Source of the DNA: Sporotomaculum syntrophicum | GTDB lineage: Bacteria; Bacillota; Desulfotomaculia; Desulfotomaculales; Desulfallaceae | Direction of reading: 5' to 3' | DNA length: 64,000 bases | Assembly: GCF_009932395.1 (NCBI RefSeq) | Contig: NZ_LSRS01000003.1 | Span: 87,748-151,747 of the forward strand | Part shown: one piece after another, positions 9,510-17,226 of the stretch | Layout of the letters: every line of letters begins with the position of its first letter | How positions within the stretch are numbered: position 1 is the stretch's first letter | The notes under the pieces: model-generated | Seen by the model: only the letters and a program-made list of their open reading frames with translations | Database searches by the model: none | Told to the model about the DNA's origin: nothing | Position numbers and translations under genes: made by a program

Positions 9510-9680
9510 ATGAAAAAGAAAAGTGTCTTTATGATTTCTGGTCTGATCGTTTGTGTTTGCCTTCTTGCGGGTGCAATATATCTGTTTAGCAGAATATTTC
9601 CGAAGGCTGAGCCAATTGGATATCCCGATGTCCAGGACATTGTTTCTGTTGCGTTAGGCTCCGGCAAACAGGAAGTGTGA
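9510..9680 (+). CDS. Short membrane-anchored protein, DUF5301-like N-terminus
   Basis: A 56-residue frame beginning MKKKSVFMISGLIVCVCLL, a single signal-anchor helix, followed by a short outside part ending PDVQDIVSVALGSGKQEV. The last segment resembles the first strand of the DUF5301 family, whose members are longer, so this is probably a 3'-truncated copy. It starts 16 bases after the dipeptidase stop and would be co-transcribed with it. The stem-loop at 9759-9794 follows. Function unknown. Confidence 0.45.
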   Translation: MKKKSVFMISGLIVCVCLLAGAIYLFSRIFPKAEPIGYPDVQDIVSVALGSGKQEV

Positions 9681-9758
9681 AAAGGTCAAGAAAAGCGCAA
9701 TATTTTGCCGGAATAACCGGGCCTTTATCAGTTATTTTGCCGCCGGCTCGATATGCGC

Positions 9759-9794
9759 AGAAGGAGGTTCCCGCATGAGCGGCAACCTCCTTCT
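9759..9794. terminator. Bidirectional stem-loop between convergent genes
   Basis: AGAAGGAGGTT at 9759-9769 pairs perfectly with AACCTCCTTCT at 9784-9794 around a 14-base loop. It lies between the rightward dipeptidase unit and the leftward anti-sigma gene, where a shared terminator is expected. There is only a weak T-run on either side. Confidence 0.6.
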
Positions 9795-9814
9795 TGGCGT
9801 CCGTTTGTTTGATG

Positions 9815-11161
9815 CTATTTTAGGTTGATGGTCCAATTTCCGTTTATTTCGAAATTCGGCCAGGAGACTTCCAAATCCGCCGCATCTATCTGCTTATTGA
9901 ACTCAAGCGTCATAATAGCGGTGTCACCGTTAAATTCCGAGTCAATCTTCTTGACATCGCTGTTATAAACCTTGAAGGATTTGGTCTTAACGAACTCTTG
10001 ATTCCCCGTGTTAAGTTTAAAAGTGAGCCTTGCCGAAGTCGGGGAAAGCCGTTCAACACTCTGGACTACTGCCTTCTGAGCAATTAAATCAACTTCGCGG
10101 TTGAGGGTTTCCATACCGTTCTTGGGGATATTGATGCTAAGGCTATCCACTTTTTTTTGATAACAGGCCTGAAGAGCAGGTAGATTGACGGCAAGGCTGG
10201 TGCCTTGGGGTGCTTCGGTTACAAAAGTAGTAATAGGCATGGTTTTAGCATCCTGGGGTTTTTCAAGTTTATAATTGCTGCCTTTTTCATCCGTCGCATA
10301 AATGTCCCCCACCTTTAGCCCCGTACCGGTACTGGTTAAGCGGTTCTTGCCCAAATTCTCCATGGTTAACCTGGATATTTTATTCTTTGATTCCCCAAAG
10401 GCCTCGAGCTTCATGTCCTGGTCTTTAAAAGATGCTATCAACTGGACGGCCAGTTTGCCGTCCCGCTCAATGCTGCTGGCCCCAACTGTGACCAAATCAA
10501 TCTTATTTGCGTTAGGTGCGCTCTCCGTCAACTTTTGGGTTCCATCCAGGCTTTTGGCTTCCTCCAAAGCTATGGTAAAGGTTTTGCCGCCGAGCAGCAG
10601 GTTATATTCCTTGGCCGGTATGAAATTGTAGTTCTTTTCTTTATCGTTCAAAAGCAGCAAGAAGTATTTGTTATCCCCCTCCATGGAGTTTCCGCCTGAG
10701 GTATATTCGACACCAGAGTTATTTTTGGGTACAACTTTTATACTGTAAATAGCTTCCTCACTCAGGTCCGAGGTCAATTCCATCTCCATCCGGTCGGAGG
10801 CCACCATAAAGCTGTCCACTGTCGTTTGGTCATCCAGTTTCAGGCGCTCGGGAAGATAATAGGCCTTGCCGTCAACCATGGTTGAATATACCGGGGTTTT
10901 GTTGAAAAATAATTTTATGGCCTGCGATATCTCATCGGCATATACCACATTGACGCAAACAAAACAGGCGCATACCGCCGCTGCGTAAGTCAGACATTTT
11001 CTGAGACGTGATTTTTTATTATGCCGGGCAAGTTTCTGAACTGCTTTTCTTTTAATCGATTCCATATCGAAGTCAACTCCTTCCATAAGTTTGTCTATCT
11101 CTTTTTCCGCCCGATCATCGTCGAGCCGGTTCAACATCCAGATAATCTTGTCTTCATTCAT
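9815..11161 (-). CDS. Membrane anti-sigma factor, DUF4179-like
   Basis: A 448-residue single-pass membrane protein. The cytoplasmic N-terminus (about residues 1-55) would bind the sigma factor. A hydrophobic segment at about 57-76 (LTYAAAVCACFVCVNVVYA) crosses the membrane, and about 370 residues lie outside, of the DUF4179 type seen in clostridial anti-sigma factors. It overlaps the sigma gene by eight bases, so synthesis is coupled. In such pairs the anti-sigma holds the sigma factor until an envelope signal releases it. The signal is unknown. The stem-loop at 9759-9794 follows the stop. Confidence 0.8.
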   Translation of the reverse strand: MNEDKIIWMLNRLDDDRAEKEIDKLMEGVDFDMESIKRKAVQKLARHNKKSRLRKCLTYAAAVCACFVCVNVVYADEISQAIKLFFNKTPVYSTMVDGKAYYLPERLKLDDQTTVDSFMVASDRMEMELTSDLSEEAIYSIKVVPKNNSGVEYTSGGNSMEGDNKYFLLLLNDKEKNYNFIPAKEYNLLLGGKTFTIALEEAKSLDGTQKLTESAPNANKIDLVTVGASSIERDGKLAVQLIASFKDQDMKLEAFGESKNKISRLTMENLGKNRLTSTGTGLKVGDIYATDEKGSNYKLEKPQDAKTMPITTFVTEAPQGTSLAVNLPALQACYQKKVDSLSINIPKNGMETLNREVDLIAQKAVVQSVERLSPTSARLTFKLNTGNQEFVKTKSFKVYNSDVKKIDSEFNGDTAIMTLEFNKQIDAADLEVSWPNFEINGNWTINLK

Positions 11162-11699
11162 ATTTCAAGCCCTCCTTTATGGCTTTTCTTCCCCTTAAGA
11201 GCCTGTTGTCTACGGCCGCTCTGGACAGATTTAAGAACCGGGCAAGGTCATTGATCTTTTCACCTTTAATAAACCTTCTGATAAATATCTCCCGGTCAGG
11301 TTCCGCAAAGGTGTTAATTATATTCATCACCTGTTCCAGATCCTGCCTAAGCATTACCTGTTTTTCCAAGTTTACATCATCCTCCATCTGGACATTCGCG
11401 ATGTCTACAAGGCTGTTGCTGCGTTTCCTGCGTTTATAGGAAAGCGCTTTGTACTTGGTTAGAATAAGCAGCCAGGTTCTGAAGCTGCCTATTTCTTTAT
11501 CAAATTCGGTAATCTTGATCCAGGCATCAAAAAATACATCGGCAACGCATTCTTCAATATCCTCTTTGCTATGCGATACTGCCAGGATGTTCCAGGCAAG
11601 GCAGTATACCATTTTTGTATATTTGCTGATCATGTATTCATAAACTGCTGTATCCCGGTTTTCTATCCCCCGTACAAGCTCAGCCTCCGAGTATTCCAA
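11154..11699 (-). CDS. ECF-type RNA polymerase sigma factor
   Basis: A 181-residue ECF sigma factor. Region 2 covers about residues 10-85 (VYEYMISKYTKMVYCLAWNI ... DVFFDAWIKITEFD), followed by FRTWLLILTKYKALSYKRR. Region 4 near the C-terminus has the helix-turn-helix INDLARFLNLSRAAVDNRL. I place the start at the TTG at 11699, seven bases from GAGGAGGTGGG. A GTG at 11708 is in frame but sits inside that ribosome binding site. It is followed with eight bases of overlap by its membrane anti-sigma factor, so it most likely drives an envelope-stress regulon that usually includes its own operon. Confidence 0.9.
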   Translation of the reverse strand: MEYSEAELVRGIENRDTAVYEYMISKYTKMVYCLAWNILAVSHSKEDIEECVADVFFDAWIKITEFDKEIGSFRTWLLILTKYKALSYKRRKRSNSLVDIANVQMEDDVNLEKQVMLRQDLEQVMNIINTFAEPDREIFIRRFIKGEKINDLARFLNLSRAAVDNRLLRGRKAIKEGLKYE

Positions 11700-11773
11700 A
11701 TATCCCACCTCCTCAAAATCTTTTCATATACTACTACGTGTGAAATATGGAATATCTCTTAAAAAATATTAAA

Positions 11774-11801
11774 GCAGGTTCGCAAACTAATGAGAACCTG
11801 C
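11774..11801 (-). terminator. Terminator for the long leftward operon
   Basis: GCAGGTTC (11774-11781) pairs with GAACCTGC (11794-11801). Read leftwards, the stem is followed by TTTAATATTTTTTAAG, a reasonable T-rich tail. It stands 46 bases beyond the last gene of the 11.8-23.5 kb operon, separating it from the sigma/anti-sigma unit. Confidence 0.6.
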
Positions 11802-11846
11802 CCAGGACGATGACAAAAGCCCGCTAAAATAAACAATGGATTAAAA

Positions 11847-12560
11847 TCATTTGTTTAATAGCGGGCAGGAGCAGCGGTAGCATTTGTCATCATTGATGTC
11901 GTTTAGAGTGGAGCAGGCATTGCAGAATATGATGTCGTCTTTGGATTTATCGTATTTTTCCAGAGTGCCCAACCCTTTGTGATGACGCACCTGATCACCG
12001 ATCTCAAAATAATTGAAAATGGTATCGTCATCTTCCTCAAATTTGTTTATGATCTTGCCCCGGTCGGTTTTGAAAACGATCGTGTACAAAGTATATCTCT
12101 CTGTGTAGTACTGACCGTTGCTATCTTTGTTGCGCCGGGTCTTTTTCTCGATTTTCTTATCAATGACCACTCCATCCCACTGCTTGATCCTCATTCGACT
12201 GATAGTCGCCAATAAAGCGATGGTCAGAAACATGCCCCCAATGCCCAGTCCGATATAAAGGGCCTGAGGATTGTCCATTTCAGAACTTGTTTCTCCATAG
12301 ATGAAAAAACCAACTATTACAATAACGGCTAAAATTCCGGCAAAGATGAAGGACCAGGCGGTGGCTTGGCGCCGGTAACTGGCAAAAGCCGGGTCATTGA
12401 TCCGCTCTGAATAGCCAATCCGGTTCTGATTCCCTTCGGTTTGTTCTATACGTGTTTCGTGATCCGTTTGGCTTTCTACTGTCTGGGTTAAAGGATTACC
12501 ACAGTTAGTACAGAATCTGACGCTTTTGTCAGAATCAGCGCCACATTTCGAACAAATCAC
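11847..12560 (-). CDS. Zinc-ribbon membrane protein with Cys4 motifs at both ends
   Basis: About 237 residues. An N-terminal zinc ribbon (CSKCG ... CTNCG) is followed by a polar linker, two membrane helices (about residues 70-120, one with IFAGILAVIVIVGFFIYG), a beta-rich region with RYTLYTIVFKTDRGK, and a second C-terminal Cys4 (CNACS ... CYRCS). I take the GTG at 12560 as start because GGGAGG lies six bases upstream; an ATG thirty bases earlier is in frame but has no such site. The middle resembles DUF3592-type small beta domains. It is the last gene of the operon and the third one with a zinc ribbon. Function unknown. Confidence 0.7.
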   Translation of the reverse strand: MICSKCGADSDKSVRFCTNCGNPLTQTVESQTDHETRIEQTEGNQNRIGYSERINDPAFASYRRQATAWSFIFAGILAVIVIVGFFIYGETSSEMDNPQALYIGLGIGGMFLTIALLATISRMRIKQWDGVVIDKKIEKKTRRNKDSNGQYYTERYTLYTIVFKTDRGKIINKFEEDDDTIFNYFEIGDQVRHHKGLGTLEKYDKSKDDIIFCNACSTLNDINDDKCYRCSCPLLNK

Positions 12561-12626
12561 ATTTTTCCTCCCTATCTCCCTGGTTCCCATTATTTATGGG
12601 CTCGTACTCGCCCGCCAGGTGCGGAC

Positions 12627-14528
12627 CTACCGGCCTCCGTAGCTGCCGCCTCCGCCGCCGCCACCTCCGCCGCCGGAGAATCCACCCCCGCCGCCGGAAC
12701 CGGATGAAGACTTGCTGACTGCCTTTTCAGCAGATTTCAGAGCTCTTTCGAAAGATTCGCCTATCCCATCGAAGGAATTGGTCAGGGCATTCATGCCGGT
12801 ATGATGGGTTCCATACATCATCCATCCTTGACCGAAGCGATAATCTCCCTCCTGCATATTGGGGAAAACTACTTCCAACTGCTTGATGACTTCTTTGGCT
12901 ATGCCCAGTGTGACCGCAAAAACCAGATAATGCTCCCAGATGATAAGGCTGGGTATCTCATAGCGCTGCATCTCTGAAAAATGTTCCAGGAATCTTTTGA
13001 ATGCTGCCCAGCGCACATAGTCTTCCTGACCGGTCACGGAACGTCGTTTGAAAAAGAGTGGCACCACAAAAATAATAATGCCGGCAATCATCATCGCCCA
13101 GCCGATGGTTCCTATCCTGGCTGCCAGGACAAAACCAAGCACAAAGAGCGCCACCCCACCCAACACAGTGAAAAGCGTAATATTACCCAAGCTGTCAAAG
13201 AAATTGTACTCTTCGCATTTAGCTATAATGTCGGAAGTCCAGCCACTCCACCAGAGATGAAATTTTTTGCCATTCTTTTTAGCGTATTCTTCAATATCGG
13301 TCAAATATATATAGTCCTTACCGCCGCCGATATCGTTTTTGAGATAATCGATAAGTTCTGCTTCATGAGGCCTAAGTACTGCTTCTTCCGGTTTTCTTAA
13401 GCTGGCTGGTTCCGGTGCCGGCAGAAAACTGAGCAGGAAGGTAGTGACTTCTTTGCTGCCCAGAAGCTTGCGCTGCTGTACGGTGTCCTCCTCGAGAAAG
13501 AGGAACTTCCGACGGGCTAAGTCCATGATGGTAGCCGTGATATCATTGGACTTCATGGTTTTGAAATTCCACAGTACACTGAGCTCCGCCGGGCTGTATG
13601 ATGCGGGCAGATCCCGATAATAATCGCCGTCAAAAACTGTGGGGTGTTTTCGCCCGTATCTGCGCCATAACATAAATACACTGGCTAAAGCCGCTAATAT
13701 AATGCCAGCGCCAACACCCATTTCCACCCGGGCCATGGCCCGTTCCTTATTGGCCTGCTCAGCCCAGCCCTTTTCCTCGGATAAGATCCTGACCAGAGCC
13801 GGTTGAACGTCATAGGCTTCCGCCGGCGCCCCGGCAAACAGACTGACGGGCATGAGAACCCGTCCTTCCATAAATGTATATGGAGGCAGATCATTGACTT
13901 GTAACACGACTTCATTGGGGCCGGAAAATTCCACTTCCCCATTTAAGGGTCCGTGCCCCCAGATGCGGATATCTTCCCCTTGCTTGAATTGTTCTGCACC
14001 CGGCGGTAAAGTCAGGTTCACCTGTACATAGGAAATCTTATTGCCGTTGGCTTCCCCGATGAATTTGCGATAGAGTTCTGCCGTATCCTGATAGATTTTA
14101 ACCGCATTGATCACCCGGTAAGAAACGTCGAAGGTGCGGACCTGATCATTTGCGTCGATGCTCCAGTCAATGAGAATGTCCCCGCCTTCTGATTTGGTCA
14201 GGTAGGTTCCCGGGGGTCCGTATTCGGTGCCGGGATTAAATTTATATGGCTGGCCGTTTTCACTGACCTGTACTTCGACAATGGGGGTGTTCCCCTGGGG
14301 GATCTTCACATAAAAACCGTTCCAATGTCCGGAAAAATCAACCGTGATCCTTTCGGTGACCTGCATGGATGCATCGGGCAGCACCTGGGCATCCACAATG
14401 ATCTGATCCATGGTCAAGGAGCGATCCGCCAAGGCCGGAGTCGTCATAACGGCCAGGACCAGGAACAAGCCCATTAAGAGGCCGGAAACCGTGGTTGGGA
14501 AATGGCGGGGAGACATTTTTCGTATCAT
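12627..14528 (-). CDS. DUF2207 membrane protein with Gly-rich tail
   Basis: A 633-residue protein of the DUF2207 (YciQ-like) family. It has a signal peptide ending TTPALA, an extracytoplasmic beta domain with SLTMDQIIVDAQVLPDAS, a membrane helix at about 270-290, the cytoplasmic motif LPASYSPAELSVLW, then two more helices near 445-490 and a run of Gly with GGGFSGGGGGGGGGG at the very end. That Gly/Ser tail is typical of the family. DUF2207 genes are very often next to lemA, as here (15 bases apart). The family's molecular role is not settled; envelope association is inferred from topology. Confidence 0.85.
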   Translation of the reverse strand: MIRKMSPRHFPTTVSGLLMGLFLVLAVMTTPALADRSLTMDQIIVDAQVLPDASMQVTERITVDFSGHWNGFYVKIPQGNTPIVEVQVSENGQPYKFNPGTEYGPPGTYLTKSEGGDILIDWSIDANDQVRTFDVSYRVINAVKIYQDTAELYRKFIGEANGNKISYVQVNLTLPPGAEQFKQGEDIRIWGHGPLNGEVEFSGPNEVVLQVNDLPPYTFMEGRVLMPVSLFAGAPAEAYDVQPALVRILSEEKGWAEQANKERAMARVEMGVGAGIILAALASVFMLWRRYGRKHPTVFDGDYYRDLPASYSPAELSVLWNFKTMKSNDITATIMDLARRKFLFLEEDTVQQRKLLGSKEVTTFLLSFLPAPEPASLRKPEEAVLRPHEAELIDYLKNDIGGGKDYIYLTDIEEYAKKNGKKFHLWWSGWTSDIIAKCEEYNFFDSLGNITLFTVLGGVALFVLGFVLAARIGTIGWAMMIAGIIIFVVPLFFKRRSVTGQEDYVRWAAFKRFLEHFSEMQRYEIPSLIIWEHYLVFAVTLGIAKEVIKQLEVVFPNMQEGDYRFGQGWMMYGTHHTGMNALTNSFDGIGESFERALKSAEKAVSKSSSGSGGGGGFSGGGGGGGGGGSYGGR

Positions 14529-14543
14529 ACTAGCATCTCCTCT

Positions 14544-15101
14544 TTAAAACTCCACTTTCACAGCCTGACGCGCATTAGGTTCTCCCTGCAGGTTGAAGTA
14601 ATCCACCATGGCAAATCCCAGCAGACCTGCTACCAAGTTAGTGGGGAATAACTCGAGCATGGTGTTGAACTTCTGCACGGTGTCATTATAGAATTGGCGG
14701 GCAAAAGCGATTTTGCTTTCGGTATCAGTTAGTTCGGCCTGCAGTTGCATGAAATTAGCATTGGCTTTTAGCTCCGGATAAGCCTCAGCTACGGCAAACA
14801 AGGAGCGCAGAGCACCGGTCAGCATATTCTCCGCTTGCATCTGCTCTTGGATGTTTTTTGCATTCATAGCCATGTTCCGGGCTTGAGTTACACTTTCCAA
14901 AGTCGACTTCTCGTGCTGGGCATATCCTTTGACAGCGCCGACCAGATTGGGAATCAGGTCATAGCGCCGCTTCAACTGTACATCCACCTGAGCCCAGGAA
15001 TTTTGCACCCTCTGCCTCAGTTGCACCAGTTTGTTATAGACACTGATCAGGAATACGGCTAATAAGATTACGATAACACCCAGAATTGTTAATCCAATCA
15101 T
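14544..15101 (-). CDS. lemA: LemA family protein
   Basis: A 185-residue LemA protein with one N-terminal helix (TILGVIVILLAVFLISVYN) and a helical domain with the family motifs NSWAQVDVQLKRRYDLIPNL and AEAYPELKAN, ending in a short segment after FPTNLVAGLLGF. LemA proteins are membrane-anchored with the helical part outside and are regularly paired with DUF2207 or TPM-domain proteins. Gene order lemA then DUF2207 is conserved here, with 15 bases between them. Exact function is unknown in all lineages. Confidence 0.92.
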   Translation of the reverse strand: MIGLTILGVIVILLAVFLISVYNKLVQLRQRVQNSWAQVDVQLKRRYDLIPNLVGAVKGYAQHEKSTLESVTQARNMAMNAKNIQEQMQAENMLTGALRSLFAVAEAYPELKANANFMQLQAELTDTESKIAFARQFYNDTVQKFNTMLELFPTNLVAGLLGFAMVDYFNLQGEPNARQAVKVEF

Positions 15102-15129
15102 TTTCCCTTACCTCCTTTTGGCGTTTCGC

Positions 15130-16389
15130 CTACATAAACATGGAAAAACCCTCGATCTCTCTCGGTTCCTTATTAAACGGCACCCCGGCAGCCTCAATGG
15201 CTTCCGTCACCCGGTCAAAATTGTTGATGATCACGCCGCCCATTTGATCCGAAAACCAGATATAGATTGGTTTGCTAACGCTGCGCCCTGTAATCCTTAA
15301 CCCTCCATAGGAAGCGGTATCTGCCAGTAAAGCTGAGCCTGCTGGCTGGGTCGAAGATGCGCGTCCGCTAATCAAGGATAGAAACGCCAGGGCCAGGAAA
15401 AGTCTTCGAAACCATCTCGGGTTTCTCAAGACCACCAGATCAACACCAGTCATCTGGTCAAAGCACATTTCTCTTACACCCTTAAAAGTAATCAGGTACA
15501 GGGCCTGCGGTGTAAACTCGATACGGTAGGAAGCATACCAGGCATTGATGTAGAATAGGTAGATAGCAAAGCAAGACATAAGCCACATAAAGAGGGTTAT
15601 CGGCCACAGACCTGTGACAGCCTGAACTGTTCCGCCATTGATCAAGAAGGGCAGTCCGTAAAAAGGAGTAAAGAGTATCACCCCGGCCAGGTCTCCTGCT
15701 ACCATACTGCCGGCCGAATAGCCGATGTCATCAGCTTGATTTTTCCGGCGGGGCAGCAATATATAAAGCAGCAAACCTAATACCATGACTATGATGCCAA
15801 CGGTACGATAAGGATGGTAAAGCCACCCCGGAGCAGTACGGTACGGGCTGTACATAGCTCCCACACTGGCCTGGTAATCATGGTATTTTAAGCGCAGATA
15901 AATAGTGCCACTGCCGTTATTGGTACTGATATAGGCTGTTTGGCCGTCACCTTCCTGCAGCCCCCATTGTAGATAAGGGAGCTCATCCGGTTTGAAAAAG
16001 ACCGGGACCGGTCCCGTCGGCTTCCAGAAGTCATCCTTGTCTTCTTCACTGACGCGGTCACCATAGAGGGAGAGGCCATAGTTCCCTTCGCTGGCCAACT
16101 GTACTTGGGCAAAAAAATCAGACCACTGAACGCTATCTACGGCCACCACTTTTCCACCGGTCTTAGCCTGGATATACTCTTCCAGGGGCAAGGCACTGAG
16201 TCGTTTCTTCTCCTGGGTGGCCAGACTTCTGACAGAACCCAATTCACCGGCCTGCTCCTGTTCCCAATCTATAGCTGTTGCGCTGATCACAGCCGGTGCC
16301 ACATAGAAAAACAGGGCCACCCCGACCAGTATGCCTAATACCAGGGCTAATCGCCTCCAAAGTTCCATCGCACTTGCGGTGGCCGTCAT
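15130..16389 (-). CDS. Membrane protein with PH-like C-terminal domain
   Basis: About 419 residues, started at ATG 16389 because GAGAGGAG is nine bases upstream; the longer frame from 16431 lacks a site. One helix lies near the N-terminus (LVLGILVGVALFFYVAPAV), followed by an outside domain of about 170 residues, then helices near residues 215-235 and 255-305. A cytoplasmic beta-rich domain comes last (FTPQALYLITFKGVREMCF ... LRITGRS), which looks PH-like. It sits 28 bases ahead of lemA in the same operon. I do not recognise the family. Confidence 0.6.
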   Translation of the reverse strand: MTATASAMELWRRLALVLGILVGVALFFYVAPAVISATAIDWEQEQAGELGSVRSLATQEKKRLSALPLEEYIQAKTGGKVVAVDSVQWSDFFAQVQLASEGNYGLSLYGDRVSEEDKDDFWKPTGPVPVFFKPDELPYLQWGLQEGDGQTAYISTNNGSGTIYLRLKYHDYQASVGAMYSPYRTAPGWLYHPYRTVGIIVMVLGLLLYILLPRRKNQADDIGYSAGSMVAGDLAGVILFTPFYGLPFLINGGTVQAVTGLWPITLFMWLMSCFAIYLFYINAWYASYRIEFTPQALYLITFKGVREMCFDQMTGVDLVVLRNPRWFRRLFLALAFLSLISGRASSTQPAGSALLADTASYGGLRITGRSVSKPIYIWFSDQMGGVIINNFDRVTEAIEAAGVPFNKEPREIEGFSMFM

Positions 16390-16514
16390 GTTTAACTCCT
16401 CTCCCCTGCTAATAACTCTGGGTACGGTCATCTTTGATATCCTTATAATTCGGGCACCATTTTATAATAGTGCTGGCTGCTTCAGCTGGATCTATTTTAG
16501 TCATAGCAGTCATT

Positions 16515-17210
16515 TTATACCAAACCATATTCCTCTCCCATATCGATGCCCACTTCCACATCTGTGACCCGAACCGATTCGTTAGGAACGGCCCGCCCGC
16601 TGATTCGATCTACTATCCCTGACATTCCATCGGGATAATTAACATAGAAAGTACACTTTAATCCTGGTTCGGACAAATAAGTTGCTGCCCGGGACAAATC
16701 AGCCTTAGGCGTACCCTGGGCAGGCACGCCGGGTGCATTCTGTCCGCCGGCATTAGCGGCCGGGCTGCCGTTTTGCTGGGTCACTGGTTGCCCAGGTATG
16801 GCATTACCACCCGGATCATCCTTGGAAAGCCACCAATAGACACCTCCGCCAGCCAGGAATAACACCACCAGCACCGAAATCATGATGACCAGTGCATTTT
16901 TGCTCCCGGATGGATTAGTTCCCGGAGGAGCATAGCTTCTGCCAGGCATGGGCCCGGGGCCTCCTGCTGGCGGTGCTGATGGAGTATAGGGCGGAGCCGA
17001 ATTCTGGGGCGGTTGATAGCTCTGCTGCCGGGGCTGTTGATAAGCTGGTGCTGCAGGAGGTGGCGCCACAGGCTGGCTTGGCTTGATCGGCACAGCAGAT
17101 GCCGCAGGCTTTTCTGTCATGGAATTGATATCAAAGCCGCAATCACCGCAAAACCTGTCTCCTGGTGCAAGCGACGCCCCGCAGCCGGGGCAGAATTTTA
17201 ATTCACTCAT
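16515..17210 (-). CDS. Zinc-ribbon, Pro-rich, single-pass membrane protein
   Basis: 231 residues: an N-terminal zinc ribbon (CPGCGASLAPGDRFCGDCG), a Pro/Gln-rich linker of about 70 residues, one membrane helix (ALVIMISVLVVLFLAGGGVYW) near 105-125, a Gly/Gln-rich spacer, and a small outside domain of about 65 residues ending EEYGLV. The zinc ribbon almost duplicates the one at the C-terminus of the upstream giant protein, suggesting a shared partner. It starts 16 bases after the giant gene's stop with AAAAGGAAG as the binding site. Function unknown. Confidence 0.65.
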   Translation of the reverse strand: MSELKFCPGCGASLAPGDRFCGDCGFDINSMTEKPAASAVPIKPSQPVAPPPAAPAYQQPRQQSYQPPQNSAPPYTPSAPPAGGPGPMPGRSYAPPGTNPSGSKNALVIMISVLVVLFLAGGGVYWWLSKDDPGGNAIPGQPVTQQNGSPAANAGGQNAPGVPAQGTPKADLSRAATYLSEPGLKCTFYVNYPDGMSGIVDRISGRAVPNESVRVTDVEVGIDMGEEYGLV

Positions 17211-17226
17211 ATCGGTTCACTTCCTT

